Of a stretch of DNA of 64,000 bases, positions 1 to 11,850 are shown piece after piece (position 1 is the stretch's first letter; the number at the start of each line of letters is the position of its first letter). This stretch comes from Chaenocephalus aceratus (lineage: Eukaryota > Chordata > Actinopteri > Perciformes > Channichthyidae), in NCBI GenBank assembly GCA_023974075.1, contig CM043793.1, positions 7,930,788 to 7,994,787 of the forward strand. The letters run 5' to 3'. The position numbers were made by a program, and so were the translations under genes. The notes beneath the pieces are model-generated. The model was given only the letters and a program-made list of their open reading frames with translations. It was not told the DNA's origin and ran no database searches.

Positions 1-1481
1 AACTGAGATCATTATTTAAATTAAAATATATTTAATGTGGCTACTTATAGGCCAATACAAACTTTAAATTAAATGTAATTTAAGGTTTAGATTCATGTGT
101 TATTAATTTGGGTCGACATGTTGATCATTATATTTTAAATGCCTGTAGGAATATCATTTATTCTTGTTTTTTAATACATGAACATGCAAGGCAAATGTAC
201 GCTCATAAATGTCTCAGGGACATGTGGATTCATACATTGGCGATTATTTCTGATATTATTGTAAATGTTTGTTGATAGAATTGCGTACGTAAAAGCTTGC
301 AATTAGACACAATTACACACTACCAATAAAGCAATTCTAGACAATTAAACATTACGTAATAACGTTCCTTTTAAATGTTAAAAGTTTACTAATCCCTATA
401 ATGATTCATAAACCTTTTTTCTGCAGGATTTGCACCCATTTAGCTCAGTGCACCGTAAGAACCACAAATAAACATCTGATCATCTTACCCATCACATTAG
501 TATTTGGATCGTCCCATGCCGTCCCCCGCGGCACCTCCAGCTCCAGGAGCCCCGGTTTGCGGGCAGAGGTGACGGGTAGGAGGGTCGAGTTTCAGCAGGG
601 AGAGGTGTAACCCAACCTGGAACTCTCAGCTAACAGCAGCGTTTTACATCCACACATTCATCTGACCTTAGAGGACGAGGAGCAGAGATGTGTCTCGGTG
701 CGTCAAAGAGGCAAACTTGTCTTCACATTTATTCCGTAACTTCAGAACCCGTGCTTTGTCCCGCAGCAGGAGACTTTGAAATGCGGCAAGGTAGTTGGCA
801 AAAGACAAAGTGCTATCACCAAATGAGGAACTGTTTCTGTTATGAATGTTTCATTCATGTAACTGAGTCTATCGGTTGTTGCAGATTAAATCCCGAATTA
901 AGAAATATTTCCTCTCAAGATCCACAGCTTTTTCTTTTTGCTTTAGTCCATACAAAACGTTGAAAAAAACCAATGCATGATCCAAACACACACAGGGGTA
1001 CCACAGGAAATCGTGCTGTTAATGGGAGATCTCTGGTCCGCTTAAAATTATTTGCTGGATGTAGGTTCTGCACACTAGATCCGATCTCGTCCTATCTGTG
1101 TTGCAGCGCATTCATTTCCGATGCTGACCTGCCTGGGTGCGTCACAGCAGCGCGCGCTGCAGAAAATACTTGAAGGATGCATCCAGGTCTCCTCAAATCT
1201 CGCTTTATTGAATCTACTGATATCTTCCTGGTGGTGGTGAATTTATCTGCGTAATTCTATCTGGTTTTCCGGGGGGAAACAAAAACAAATAAACACATGT
1301 TTTGAATCTACAATGGAATAAAGTGTACATTTTATGGGCGATTTCTTAACGTTTAGGGAAATTAATTAAACTGTTTTGCTCTGAATTGCTTGTTTAAATT
1401 ACATACACTCTGTTCCGGGTGACTTTCTGTGTTTACTATTGTGTGTGTATTCACAAGATCTAATCTGGGATATGTTATTCA
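1..1481. other. No gene recognised
   Basis: Mostly AT-rich sequence with only short open frames. A GC-rich patch at about 510-620 and a CG-containing stretch at about 1120-1165 could be a promoter or exon of a host gene, but no homology or consistent splice pattern was seen. Confidence 0.4.
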
Positions 1482-1685
1482 CAGAGCTGAGAAGTACTCA
1501 GATCGTTTACTTGAGTAAAAGTAGAAGTACCAGCGTACTCTGTCAAGTAAAAGTCCTGCAATCAATATGTTACTCAAGTAAAAGTACAAAGTATTATCAT
1601 CAAAATATACTTAAAGTACCAAAAGTAAAAGTAGTCATGGTGCAGATTGGTCCATTTCAGAATAATGTATGATATGTTTTATAAT
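1482..1685 (+). repeat. hAT-like nonautonomous repeat, left part
   Basis: Begins CAGAGCTGAGAAGTACTCAG and continues with repeated AAGTAAAAGTA motifs. The same motif order occurs in the longer copy at 41101-43151, which shows that they are one family. The right part is missing, so this is a truncated copy. Confidence 0.7.
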
Positions 1686-1690
1686 TATTG

Positions 1691-1960
1691 TAACCCTTAT
1701 GTTGTGTTCGGGTCAGTTAAAATTATATAATAACTACGCTCTAGTTTTTTTTATCGGAACAAGGCTTCATGATATCCTCCACAACAGCTAGGCCTATATA
1801 AACACTACAAAACAGATTTTGACCATTTTAGCCAAGCCTGAAGGTCTCTAAATAGAAAAGTGTATAATTTGGTGTTCGGGTCAGGGAAGGCCCAGCAGAA
1901 TGGTTGTGGGTGACTCGGGGTCAAATTTGGCACAATCGAGATTCATTTTGACTTTAGACA
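1691..1960 (+). repeat. piggyBac-type MITE end, degenerate
   Basis: The motif TAACCCTTATGTTGTGTTCG, followed by GGTCAG, resembles the terminus of the TTAA-flanked element at 48036-48577. A second GTGTTCGGGTCA occurs near 1873. No paired end was found. The C-rich stretch up to about 2060 is otherwise unassigned. Confidence 0.4.
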
Positions 1961-2157
1961 CCCCTCCCCCACCCCCTTCATCCACTGTAACAATAATTTA
2001 TTCGCAATATACACCTGGTCCCCCCATCCCTCTGGCCCCCCTCCCCCACGGGAACAGGGGCGGTTCTTATTTATAATAAATAATAAAATTCAATAACGTG
2101 CTTTAACCACCAGGTGTCCCTTTCTATCAGCTCTGCACCGTTATGGTGTAAATACAG

Positions 2158-2340
2158 CCTCTACCAATTGGATCAAATATAAAAGTCAGCCGAATTAGTG
2201 TTGATACTGCAAGGAGACGTATTGTGTGAAAAGAAATGTAAGATGTTGTTTAATTGCTTATATGTTTATGATCCACGTCACGTTTTCAGTTTTGGCGGCA
2301 GTTCTTCCTGCTTGTCTAGAAGTTTTCTCAGCAGGGCTCT
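2158..2340 (+). repeat. Dispersed repeat, copy 1 of 2
   Basis: About 180 bp reappears in reverse complement at 39885-40060. Shared blocks include CCAATTGGATCAAATATAAA, GTCAGCCGAATTA and TGTAAGATGTTGTTTAATTG. The family is unknown to me. Confidence 0.75.
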
Positions 2341-3384
2341 ATACATAGAGAACTACGGCAGATATGTAATACTTAATGCAGCTGAACCATGTATTACAAT
2401 GCTGTTATGTGATGACTTTCAAAGAGAAAAGCAAGCACACTCGGAATAAAGTTTTATTTTGTTTTTAAAAAACGTTTTCAGATTTCACATCACATAAACC
2501 CCAAATCCCAGCATGTATTGCGGCTAAACCATCCAATCATCGAGCTGAAGGTCTTGCCTACGTCGGTTTCCGGTTTCATTTATCACCGATGTATTTTGTT
2601 ATACACACATTCCTTCACATTTACATTTTAATTTGCATTAAAGTATTTTGTGAGGCCTTCCAACATGTTTTTAAATATAACTACGGTTGTAGTTGAAGAG
2701 TTTGTAAATTAACATGAACCGAAGCTGTTGCCTGGCAACTCAATCGCACAACGTCACGTCCGTTAATTCCACATCCACACCAGATCTACACGCATGGATT
2801 AACATTGATTTACTACATTAATGTAGCCTTTGTTTCTGCTAAAAGAGGTGTCAACCAGCTGGGGTAACAAGAAAATTGGCGTAATCGAGTGTGACTATTA
2901 AAAAATAAATCATTATTATATTAATATTGACAATAACAACCGACCGTCGGGGTAGCATTTGCTTGGCATTTCCGGTTATTTCTCCAATGGTTAACATGGG
3001 TTAACAATACCGTGTAACTGTCACGTTTGAAGGGATGACATTTCGTGACATCTTCACGTCTCCCAGCATGGTAAATCGTCACTTGTTCACGTCTTGCCGT
3101 GATATCGGGTTGGTTTTGAGAGACTACCACGATAATTGAAGGTGAGTTAAACTATTGTATCCGTGTAATTGTAGATGTAAAGTAGAGATGTAACTGTTCA
3201 TTGCCTTTATTTTTATATAAATATGATATGGTGTTAGTGCAAAAATTGTACTATAACTTAAGCTGAAGCTAACAGTAATAACTGTAAGATATATCTGAAA
3301 TAAATAAGTGTACTGAAACAAATACCAATAACTGTATTGCATTGTTTTCTTATACGCAATTACTTCATACTGTCTAGTTCTCAT
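2341..3384. other. No feature recognised
   Basis: AT-rich sequence with short open frames only. No protein motif, splice structure or repeat terminus was identified. Confidence 0.4.
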
Positions 3385-3535
3385 TTCATTTCATTTCAAA
3401 CCTTTATTTATACAGATAAATCCCATTGAGATCATTGATCTCTTAGTTCTCTTTTTCGTCCTGCATTTATTGTGCCCCCCTCAGAAAATAACAGTGGCCC
3501 CCCCAGTGAAATTGGTCTAGAACCGCCACTCTATG
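3385..3535. repeat. Repeat fragments: (CATTT)n and a hAT-type end
   Basis: Short CATTT iterations run into TTTATTTATACAGATAAATC, which resembles a common fish interspersed repeat. The stretch ends near TCTAGAACCGCCACT, similar to the terminal sequence of the hAT copy at 48726-50047. No partner end was found. Confidence 0.4.
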
Positions 3536-3792
3536 GGAACTCGACCTTTCACAAAGAATATGTACACTAACACTTGAACCTGAACACAGACATGCACGTG
3601 TGCAATACAATTACAACAGGATTGTCAGTTATGGATGCATTATAAGTTAGTTAGGACGAACTCAAAATAATGGGCAGACCTCCACCCCTCGAAGGTTATC
3701 GCTGTTGCCATGTTTATGCACTGCATGTGGACGCAAATGTTACGTAAATATAAACCTGTGGCAGAAATCCCTCTTGTCTGTCAAAGGGAGAA

Positions 3793-3916
3793 TCTAGTCA
3801 TTATTTATGTTAGTAGGCTAAGTGTAGTGTGATTACGCGTTACATTACTCCGTTACCGACAAAAGTAATATTATTACAGTAACGTTGTAACGCGTTACAC
3901 CCAACTCTGTACGTAA
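3793..3916 (+). repeat. Terminal fragment of a GTAACGCGTTAC-type DNA transposon
   Basis: The sequence GTGTGATTACGCGTTACATT and the end TAACGCGTTACACCCAACTC match the terminal style of the element at 6418-7210. The left end is not visible. The stretch from 3536 to 3792 holds nothing recognisable. Confidence 0.5.
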
Positions 3917-4800
3917 CCCCCGTTATATCTTACACAGACTCCACCCTCTACTGGACTCTATGGGTACAGTGGGCAGAGCCCTGATGCATAAACGCCCTGT
4001 CGTCCAACAACATCGACCCATCACAGTGCCCCTGACCGGCTTTTGGTTAACAGCCACTGCATCGCAACTTCTTCTCCTCCGGTTGTGACTGTGGAGAAGT
4101 CGGGCCGCAGCTTACTTGGCTGGTAGAGCACACTCAGACACGCTTACCTCGTGAAAAGTGTGCATGAAAAATAGTGAAGAGGGCTCTCCAGCCCTGCATG
4201 GGGCTTACTGCATACCATGTTCCCCGGGTCCCTAAGGAGCATGGGAAAACATTATGTCCAGGGGGGGGTCAGATACCTACTGACCCACAGCCCCCCCCCC
4301 CCTCACCAGTCCTGTGTTGCCCTAGCAAGCACAGACGATGACAAGGAGCCAGACATATCCAAGAGATAAAACCTTATGAAGGGGCCTGGCGTTGACCAAG
4401 ATGCCGCTGTGCATATGGCCTCCACACTCACGCCGTTGAATAAGGCTGTTGACACAGCCATACCCCGTGTAGAGTGTACACGGACCCCCGTGGGGAAGGC
4501 TCTCCCCGCCTGTCCGTAGGCATGTGAAATGCACTCGCAGAGCTATACTGCCAGGCGTTTCTTGGACAGAGCTTTACCGGCGGCCACACAACCTCCAAAG
4601 CACACAAACAGCGCCTAATCGAAGCCGTGCGCTCCACATAACATGCTAGCGCACGCAAACATGTGCAATGTATCCATTATTCATGCTCCGTGGGATGGCA
4701 GTAAGGCGATATGGTCCGTTGTTATTGTGCATCCATGGATAAAGAGAAACTCATGTAGTACTGAACACGTAACATGAACGTGCCAGGCGGCACGTCCCGT
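3917..4800 (-). mobile_element. DIRS retrotransposon fragment, 3' part, reverse orientation
   Basis: The minus strand carries the end of a DIRS tyrosine recombinase (4290-4658), followed at lower coordinates by a noncoding tail with poly-G/C tracts. The tail ends near GTTACGTACAGAG, reminiscent of the palindromic GGTTACGTA centre of the DIRS element at 10.2-14.2 kb. Only the 3' portion is present. It meets a different transposon end at 3916. Confidence 0.7.
4290..4658 (-). pseudogene. DIRS tyrosine recombinase, C-terminal relic
   Basis: Read on the minus strand, the frame gives RALACYVERTASIRR, then LFVCFGGCV, then CISHAYGQAG, VHSTRG and ASWSTPGPFIRFYLLDM. HxxR followed by a Tyr in FIRFY is the C-terminal signature of DIRS tyrosine recombinases, which integrate circular cDNA without target duplication. 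A frame change after SIRR and an in-frame stop before LCECISHAY show that it is dead. Its sequence differs from the 13.0-13.5 kb recombinase, so this is a separate lineage. Confidence 0.8.
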
Positions 4801-5406
4801 GGGTTAGATGCGCGTTCATAATGCCGAGGGAAATAACTCTCAGAATAACGTTATTAGCACATTTTTACAACTTGAGGAATTAATGTTTTTAATAAGGGCT
4901 ATACAAACGTTCATACTGGGTAGTTTATTTAGTTTAAAAAAAATTATCCAACGAGTAACAGACCATTCTTTCCCCAATGGGAAAAAGTGTTTCCGGGCCC
5001 AGCAACCTAAAGGAAGTGTAGTCCCGCCGTTTGACCAGCACGAATATTCTCATCAGACTCCGGCGCACTTCCTGGGGGCTTGTCCTCCACGGATGCATTT
5101 CCGGGAACGGTGGAGGCGTGACGCACGGCCGGACTTATCTCAGCCAATGACAGCTCTGTGTATGTGCTCTGCTCAGCTCAGCTCTGTGTGTTTGGTGTGT
5201 TTGTGTCTGTCCGACACCGGCATTTGTTTTCAAATGACCATGAACAATAATTTACACACATCTGGCTAACTCCATAGGTAGCCATATGCGGGTGTTCCCA
5301 AAATAAATTAGTTTAATCTTAATCTCGATGTAGTGCTAAATGCTGTCGGAGTGCATTGGAACGAACGACACTATCATAATATCTTCTGAAAATAAATGCC
5401 AGTGTC
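4801..5406. other. No gene recognised
   Basis: A 153-codon open frame crosses 4808-5269 but has no recognisable motif and is probably chance. Nothing else is assignable. Confidence 0.35.
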
Positions 5407-5431
5407 AGACAGACAGACAGACAGACACATG

Positions 5432-5491
<60 letters not shown>
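5407..5491. repeat. (AGAC)n then (CA)n microsatellite
   Basis: Five AGAC units lead into about 59 bp of uninterrupted CA repeat from 5433. Open frames here on both strands are repeat artefacts. Confidence 0.95.
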
Positions 5492-5494
<3 letters not shown>

Positions 5495-5744
5495 GGCGAC
5501 CGGACATCTCCTTCATAATGCGCCTTCTCCTCGTTTTCCCAGCATTCACTGGATTATCCGTAAATCATACAAACAAAACCAAAACGTTGATTTATCTGTT
5601 TTCCCGTTTTGGTTTAAAAACTGAATACCGGTTCTTTTTTAAACGTTGTTAATATGTTTTGGATGCATATTGTTCTAGTATTTGTTCAGGCTGTTACAGT
5701 GGTGAGTAAATATTAAAATCAGTTAAAATTGACAACCGCTCCGC

Positions 5745-5796
5745 ACATTTTTTTGAATGTATCTGCCGGTCCTTGGCACAATAAAGGTTGGGAACC
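5745..5796 (+). repeat. Charlie-type hAT terminal fragment
   Basis: The sequence ends AAGGTTGGGAACCCCTG, which resembles the inverted terminal repeat of Charlie-type hAT elements. No opposite end was found in the window, so it is a solitary end. Confidence 0.5.
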
Positions 5797-5974
5797 CCTG
5801 CTTTAGCTCACCTGAGTCCCTCAGTCTGACAGGAGAGGACATTCCCTTCACCTTGTTGTAGAAACAGCTCCTTATGTCCGTCAGTGCAGCTAGCTAAACA
5901 GATGCTAACAACACGGTCCCTGGCACCGGTGCGCTCTCTCTCTCGCTCGCTTAATCACACTAAATGCGTGCCTG

Positions 5975-6076
<102 letters not shown>

Positions 6077-6417
6077 CCGAGCTTGAATGAAACACAGAGA
6101 CCCAGAAGTACTTACTTACTTATTTTCGAAACAATCATTTTTCAAATTATGAATTTCACACGTAAAGATTAAAAAAGACATACATTTCTTGGGGGTGCTT
6201 GGGGGGTGCTATGGCTATCCTAGGGGGAGCTTCTGCACCCCAGCGCCCCCCTGGCACCACCTATGACGGACATACACAACCACTCAGAAGTGCCACATGT
6301 AGGCTATCAACATCAGCCTGCCCTGGCCTAAAACCACCACAGCCTGTTAGATGCTCGCGATTTGTCAACAGGGGGGGGGGAATTGTTGAAAGAGAGGGGT
6401 TTTAGGTTGCCATAAGC

Positions 6418-7210
6418 AGAGATGGGGTCGTTACTAAAAAAAAAAGTAATATTATATATTACATTTAAAAAAAAAAGTCATATATTACACTACTTCGTTA
6501 CTCTCTACATAAAGTAACTCGTTACTTTACTCGTTACTTTACTCGCCGGTCCGGCCCACCCCTCCCTGCAGGCAGAACACGCAGACTGCTAAAGTTTCCA
6601 ATGTTCTCTTTAGTTCAGTTTCCATTGTCGCATAAGACTGATCCAGATCCTGAATGTTTTCCTATCTGACCGTGGCTGTCCTCTGTCTCCTGCTATCTGA
6701 CCGTGGCTGTCCTCTGTCTCCTGCTATCTGACCATGGCTGTCCTCTGTCTCCTGCTATCTGACCGTGGCTGTCCTCTGTCTCCTGCTATCTGTATATGTT
6801 GCGCAGTCTATCTCTGCTCACGCTGTTGCGTCGGCGTGTTCTCCTGCGTGTTGGCCATGTGTTGCACTGGAACCAGACACCGCAAAGACTTCAGCCGAGC
6901 ACGTACGAACTGCGCATGCGTGAGTGGCAATAACGCTCCTTACCAGCAGGCGGCGGTAGTGTGTATTCGTCATTCAAAACAGGCAACAACCAGAAAACAG
7001 AGAAGAAGAACAGACTACGTGATATAAACAAACAACAAATAGCTGTGCGTTAGCTTCACATTAGCATGTGTTCTTTGCAGGTGTTTGTTGAGGTTTGATT
7101 ATGACTGATTTTAGTAAGTAACGAATGTTAGTAACTGTAGTGTGATTACTGAATTATAAAAGTAGCGCGTTACACTACTCCTACCGACACAAGTAATATT
7201 ATAATATTAT
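6418..7210 (+). mobile_element. Nonautonomous TIR transposon, hAT-like, truncated
   Basis: The left end reads CAGAGATGGGGTCGTTACT. The right side has GTAGCGCGTTACACTACTCC but stops before the expected terminus, so the right TIR is lost. The inside carries a 31-bp minisatellite and no transposase. Just before it, 6190-6270 holds a G/C-rich fragment (CCCCTGGCACCACC) that may be another hAT end. Confidence 0.5.
6663..6792 (+). repeat. 31-bp minisatellite, four units
   Basis: Unit TATCTGACCGTGGCTGTCCT... starts at 6663, 6694, 6725 and 6756, with a partial fifth unit. The copies are almost identical (one G/A difference in unit 3), which indicates recent expansion. Confidence 0.95.
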
Positions 7211-8974
7211 AAAATGGGCTGTCAAGTTAACGCGTTAATATGTAAATGTAGTCTTTTAAAAAAACAAAACATTTACTGACTTTTTTGGATAGCTTAAAGT
7301 AATGTTGTAAAATTACAACCGGGGGCCTTACAGGGTTAAGGGCTATTGTTTATTGTTATTTACTTTAGGATGTTTATTCTTAACCAATAATTTAATTTAA
7401 AAACTCTTATTCAAATGATGTGTGTGTGTGTCTCTGTATTCCTGATGATATACTGAGAGAGTGAGCTCATAGGGCTGCTGATCACCATAACCTAAACAGT
7501 CTGTATATTGCACTACATGTGTATAATGTAAGCTCCGTTGTTACTTTGCCTGCGGGAATAAGAAACAAATAGTTAGATATACTGGATATTATTTGATCTA
7601 TTCCACCACTTAATCACAAATAATGTAGAGGTGTGTTGTCGGTGCCTTAAATAACCCCTTATTTTATAGTGAGATGTATTTTTATGTTCATATAATAGTG
7701 ATTTCAATGCCACCCCAAAATGATCACTGGTTCCATCCTGAGACCCCACTGAAAATGTCCTGACTCCGCCACTGATTACTAATGAAATTCGGGTAATATA
7801 ATACCTGTTACAATTCTCAGTAACGCACATTACAACACATTTTAACCCGAAATTAAATGGTGTTTTGTTTTTTAAGAATTCACTAACATCGCGAGACATT
7901 CCGACACCAGAGAGAAATTGTGCGGGTACATTGCCCAACACTGCTCGGCAATAGGGAGAATGTGAACTGTAACAAAACAAAACAAGCATATCTCCTTGGT
8001 CAGATAAAGTCTGCATTATATTTGTTCAGTTATATCTTATTTATGGCAGAATATTGCTTGGTCCTGACCACAAGTGAAGGCTTTTTTTTAATGATTAACA
8101 ACAGTAATAGAAACATTAGCTAGTGTTGAGTGTAACTCAACAAAAAGTACGTTTACCTTGTTTCCTTATTAATTCAGATTGAAGTAAAACATTTATTGGG
8201 CACTGAAATGAATGGGATTGCAGAATAAACATCAGTTATGAAACTACACAACTTTAGAAGCATTGGATTCCAGATTCAAACTGAATCAATAAAAGAAGTA
8301 TTGGTTGACAGTTGAGATGCTCTTTCTGTTCACAGTCTCTTCCTTTCATTGCTCCACTTTGAGCAATTCCGAGAAAAGATGAGTTTGAGTGAGTCCGAGA
8401 AAGAAAAGATTTTACTGAGTAAATAATTTAGAGGTTAAAGCAGGCTGAGATTCCATGGTATTGTACAGATGAGTGTAATATTAATGAGTGGAGACGTTAG
8501 AGGTTATTTCTCTTTTCTCCTGCTATTCTGCAACTCTTTGGCATCTAGCCGCTCCCACGGAAGCCGAAAAATACAGATTTTCAGGTCAAACCTGCAGAAC
8601 TTCACTCACACCATGTTACACTTTCTTACTCTAACTGAACATATCTTATGTTAGCTTCACAGTAGGATAAAGTCTAAAGAAGTCGACGTTGTGGTCTGTG
8701 TTTGGACATTGAGCAAAAAACTGCCCAAAGATTATCAAAGGTTGTACATAAACAGACTGAAAAGAACAGTGTTTGACTTTATTGGATTAAAAAAATACAT
8801 TATTTATTTTGAAAAGGGTAACCATCGATGCAGCAGATCAAGATAACATCTCTTTTATTACAAGCGTTCTTCTTTTTTGTCAAAAACCTGGCTTCTGAAT
8901 AACACGCAATTCAACTTGACTGCTGACAGTTCGGTCGGGTATTTGGATGTGCAATGCTCGTAGCAGTTAATGTA
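7211..8974. other. No gene recognised; one solitary hAT end
   Basis: AT-rich sequence. Around 7715-7773 the motif CCACCCCAAAATGATCACTG, followed downstream by TGACTCCGCCACTG, resembles one end of a hAT element, but its partner was not found. Open frames at 7573-8016 (minus) and elsewhere show no domain. Confidence 0.4.
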
Positions 8975-9445
8975 GCCTGGAGCATCTAGCAGAACGGCTA
9001 CAGAGGTCTGGTGAGCTCACAGCTCAAACCACTCTTTGATCTAGATTAAGCACCCTATCTTTTGAAGCTCACATCAACAACATTACTCGATCTGCCTACT
9101 TCCACCTCCGCAATATTAACCGTCTCCGTCCGTCACTCACACCCAACAGCACCATCATTCTCATCCACGCCCTTGTTACATCCCGTATTGATTATTGCAA
9201 CTCCATCCTCTCTGCCCTTCCTCACAAATCTCTGCGTAAGCTCCAACTCAGCCGCCCGTATCATTACCAGAACTCCTTCCATTGATCATATCACTCCGGT
9301 TTTTCAACAACTCCACTGGCTCCCCATTAAATACGGCATCAACTTCAAAATGTTGCTCCTCACCTTCAAGGCCCGTCACACTCTTGCACTTCCATATATC
9401 TCTGAACTCCTTCACACCTACACTCCCTCTCCAACACACTCTCAC
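8975..9445 (+). pseudogene. L2-like LINE reverse transcriptase, C-terminal fragment
   Basis: Two frames read together give [36 protein letters not shown], then [26 protein letters not shown] and FKMLLLTFKA. This order is typical of the region after the catalytic palm in L2-like non-LTR reverse transcriptases of fish. A small deletion near 9246 shifts the frame. Neither the 5' part nor a 3' tail is present. The clade assignment is from memory of the motif order. Confidence 0.7.
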
Positions 9446-10233
9446 TCCGTAAGCGTCCCGGAGCGACGCTTGGTCAGGGTCCCGTGGCGTCCAGTTGTGA
9501 CGCACCGAGGCTCCTTCAGCTTCATAAACGGACGCAAAGAGCTTTCAACTGATTGCAATGTATTCCCATCGGCGGCGGTATTTGACGCTCAGGGAAGCAC
9601 CGCATCCATTTATGTTGGCAGCTCTTAAAGGCAATGTGAGCGTCCATTCCCATTGGATAACGGAGAATTGTACACCCGGAAGTAAGTATTCTCCTTACTG
9701 TCGATTGATTTGACAGTGATATCTCTACTACTCATCAACTCAAAAACACCAGATTACCTTTGTTAATTAAACGACATTGATAGGTTTAAATTGTGTGCAA
9801 TGCTTTTGTGTTTTTCCCCTTCAATTCTGAGAAACAACTTGTTTTCTCTGAAATGTGGAGCGCCAAAGAGACTACACTACCCACAATCCCCAGCTATTGT
9901 TGTGACGACGCCTGTCCGCTTTGACACACCTCGTGATAAGTCAACAAGCTCTGTGATTGGATGAAACATAAATTCATACCAAAAAAGTGACGTAGATTTT
10001 ACTCTCATCTATTATTCAAAACCATTCTATTTATTCTAACGTAAATTACATGCCAGTGTTTTATCTTTTTATTACTTATATTTTTATACTTTATTTGCTA
10101 TGAGTTATATCTGAAGCAAATTATGTTTCTGAAGATGTGTAGTCAATTCCACCCTTCAATGTAGCATAAATGTGAACTCTCATTACAGGAACAATACCGG
10201 AAACAGACGTAGGAAAGATCCTCAGCTCGCTGA
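9446..10233. other. Unassigned repeat-like sequence
   Basis: A short inverted pair, AAGCGTC with GACGCTT, lies at about 9451-9471, followed by GC-rich sequence that could be a MITE. No gene is supported. The open frame through 9628 is a continuation of the LINE frame into unrelated DNA. Confidence 0.35.
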
Positions 10234-11022
10234 TTGGATGTTTTTACGTTGTCTCACGTATCCCCCACACTAGTCAGGCCGGCTGCCATTAATCCATTGA
10301 TTAAAAGGCAGCAGGATTTGTTGCATAATCCATCTGCTTTTAACCTGTCAGTTAATAGACAGAGGGACTCGCCGTTTGAGCCAGCGGTTTCTAATCTGTC
10401 GGTTAGCAAACAGCTAGGCTCGCTGTATAAGCCTGCGGTATTTAGCCAGTCGGTTATAACACAGCAGGGCTTGACATATAAATCGGCCGCTTCTATCCTT
10501 TCGGGTAACAAGCAGCGCGGTTTTTCCTCTGTCTCAGTTGTGCCTATACACAGTCGTATTAAGCCAAGCGCGGCTATTACGCACGAGGTGAAAAGCACTG
10601 CACACACCTCCGCGAGTTGGAGCATAAATCCGCCTCAGGGTCCTGTTTATGAGCTTTTTTCTAAACAGAGACAGGATGAGAGTCGGTGTGTGATGCAGCG
10701 TGTGGAGACCCCTGCACAGCCCTTTAGGGCAGGGCCCCCCTTGGGTTGCTTTACAAGCAATGGCGGCGAGGGCTCTGGCATGGCTTGTCACCATGACTAC
10801 CACAGCACAACAAAAACAGGTACACCCGCTCTCAGAGCGATGCTCAGAGTGGAGCATGTTTTATGTTTAATGGACGGATGGATGAGCAGGCTGATCAGCA
10901 GAGGGTACTCTCTGCAATTTGCCTTACCCCCCCCCCGCAGTTCGAGGGGATTCAGGAAACACTTCTGTCATCCCGAGAACAGTGTCTTGCGCTCCAGTCA
11001 GAGCTGCGGAAACTCCTGTTAA
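10234..11022 (+). CDS. DIRS Gag-like ORF with 17-residue repeats
   Basis: An open frame of 262 codons precedes and overlaps the reverse transcriptase. Residues 16-100 consist of five imperfect 17-residue units. Their starts align as PAAINPLIKRQQ, PSAFNLSVNRQR, PAVSNLSVSKQL, PAVFSQSVITQQ and SAASILSGNKQR. Position in front of the reverse transcriptase suggests the structural (Gag-like) protein, but no domain is recognisable, so the role is inferred from position alone. The last part, beyond about 10860, is in an overlapping frame and may not be translated. Confidence 0.5.
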   Translation: MDVFTLSHVSPTLVRPAAINPLIKRQQDLLHNPSAFNLSVNRQRDSPFEPAVSNLSVSKQLGSLYKPAVFSQSVITQQGLTYKSAASILSGNKQRGFSSVSVVPIHSRIKPSAAITHEVKSTAHTSASWSINPPQGPVYELFSKQRQDESRCVMQRVETPAQPFRAGPPLGCFTSNGGEGSGMACHHDYHSTTKTGTPALRAMLRVEHVLCLMDGWMSRLISRGYSLQFALPPPRSSRGFRKHFCHPENSVLRSSQSCGNSC

Positions 11023-11850
11023 AAAGAGCAATCTCCAGGGTTCCGCAGGGGGAAGAAAATCAGGGGTTTTACTCCCGTTATTTTCTTATCCCGAAAAAGA
11101 CCGGGGGGATGAGACCCATCCTAGATCTGTCAGCATTCAACAGAGTGATACAGAAAAGGCCGTTTCACATGCTGACAATCAAACAGGTAATGGAGTGTGT
11201 GCACCAGGGAGATTGGTGCACCTCCATAGACCTAAAGGATGCTTACTTCCACATAACCATCATCCCAAAACACAGGAAATTCCTGCGATTTTCATTCCAG
11301 GGAATATCGTACCAGTTCAATCGACTGCCGTTCGGATATTCCCTGGCTCCACGCTCTTTTTTTTGAGAGTGTTATTTTATCTGGACGACCTGCTGTTGCT
11401 GGCTCGCTCCAGAGAGGAAGCTGCTTTACAGACGGTACAACTCGTATCTCACCTGTCAAGCCTGGGTTTCATAATCAATTGGGAGAAGAGCTGTCCTCTT
11501 CCCTCCCAGATCATCATGTATCTGGGAATGGAATTCAACTCAGCCCGCATGAGAGCACGACTCTCACAGTGGAGAGTGGAGAATTTGACAGCTCTCCTCA
11601 GGCGCGTCACACCTGGCAGGGTGGTGACAGCCCTTTCCGTGATGCAGCTGTTGGGCATGATGTCAGCTGGTCACGTGGTGATTACCCTGGGTCTCCTTTA
11701 CATGAGGAGACTTCAGAGGTGGTTCATTCGCCTGCGCATCGACCCCGTGCGTCAGAGGAGACGCAGGGTGTGCATTCCTCTATCCATAGGTTTGGATCTG
11801 ACCTACTGGAAAAATCCCCACGTCCTGTCGATGGGGGTTCCCCTCGGCAG
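10863..11850 (+). pseudogene. DIRS reverse transcriptase, two frames
   Basis: The first frame (to 11366) has FYSRYFLIPKKTGGMRPILD, the motif STS-like region CTSIDLKDAYFHI with the catalytic Asp, and FNRLPFGYSLAP. The second frame continues with FYLDDLLLLARS, the YLDD active-site box. In intact DIRS enzymes roughly 30-40 residues separate the PFG box from the YxDD box. Here they almost touch at about 11360-11378, so a deletion and frameshift have removed that part. The enzyme would copy element RNA into DNA when intact; this copy cannot. Confidence 0.85.
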
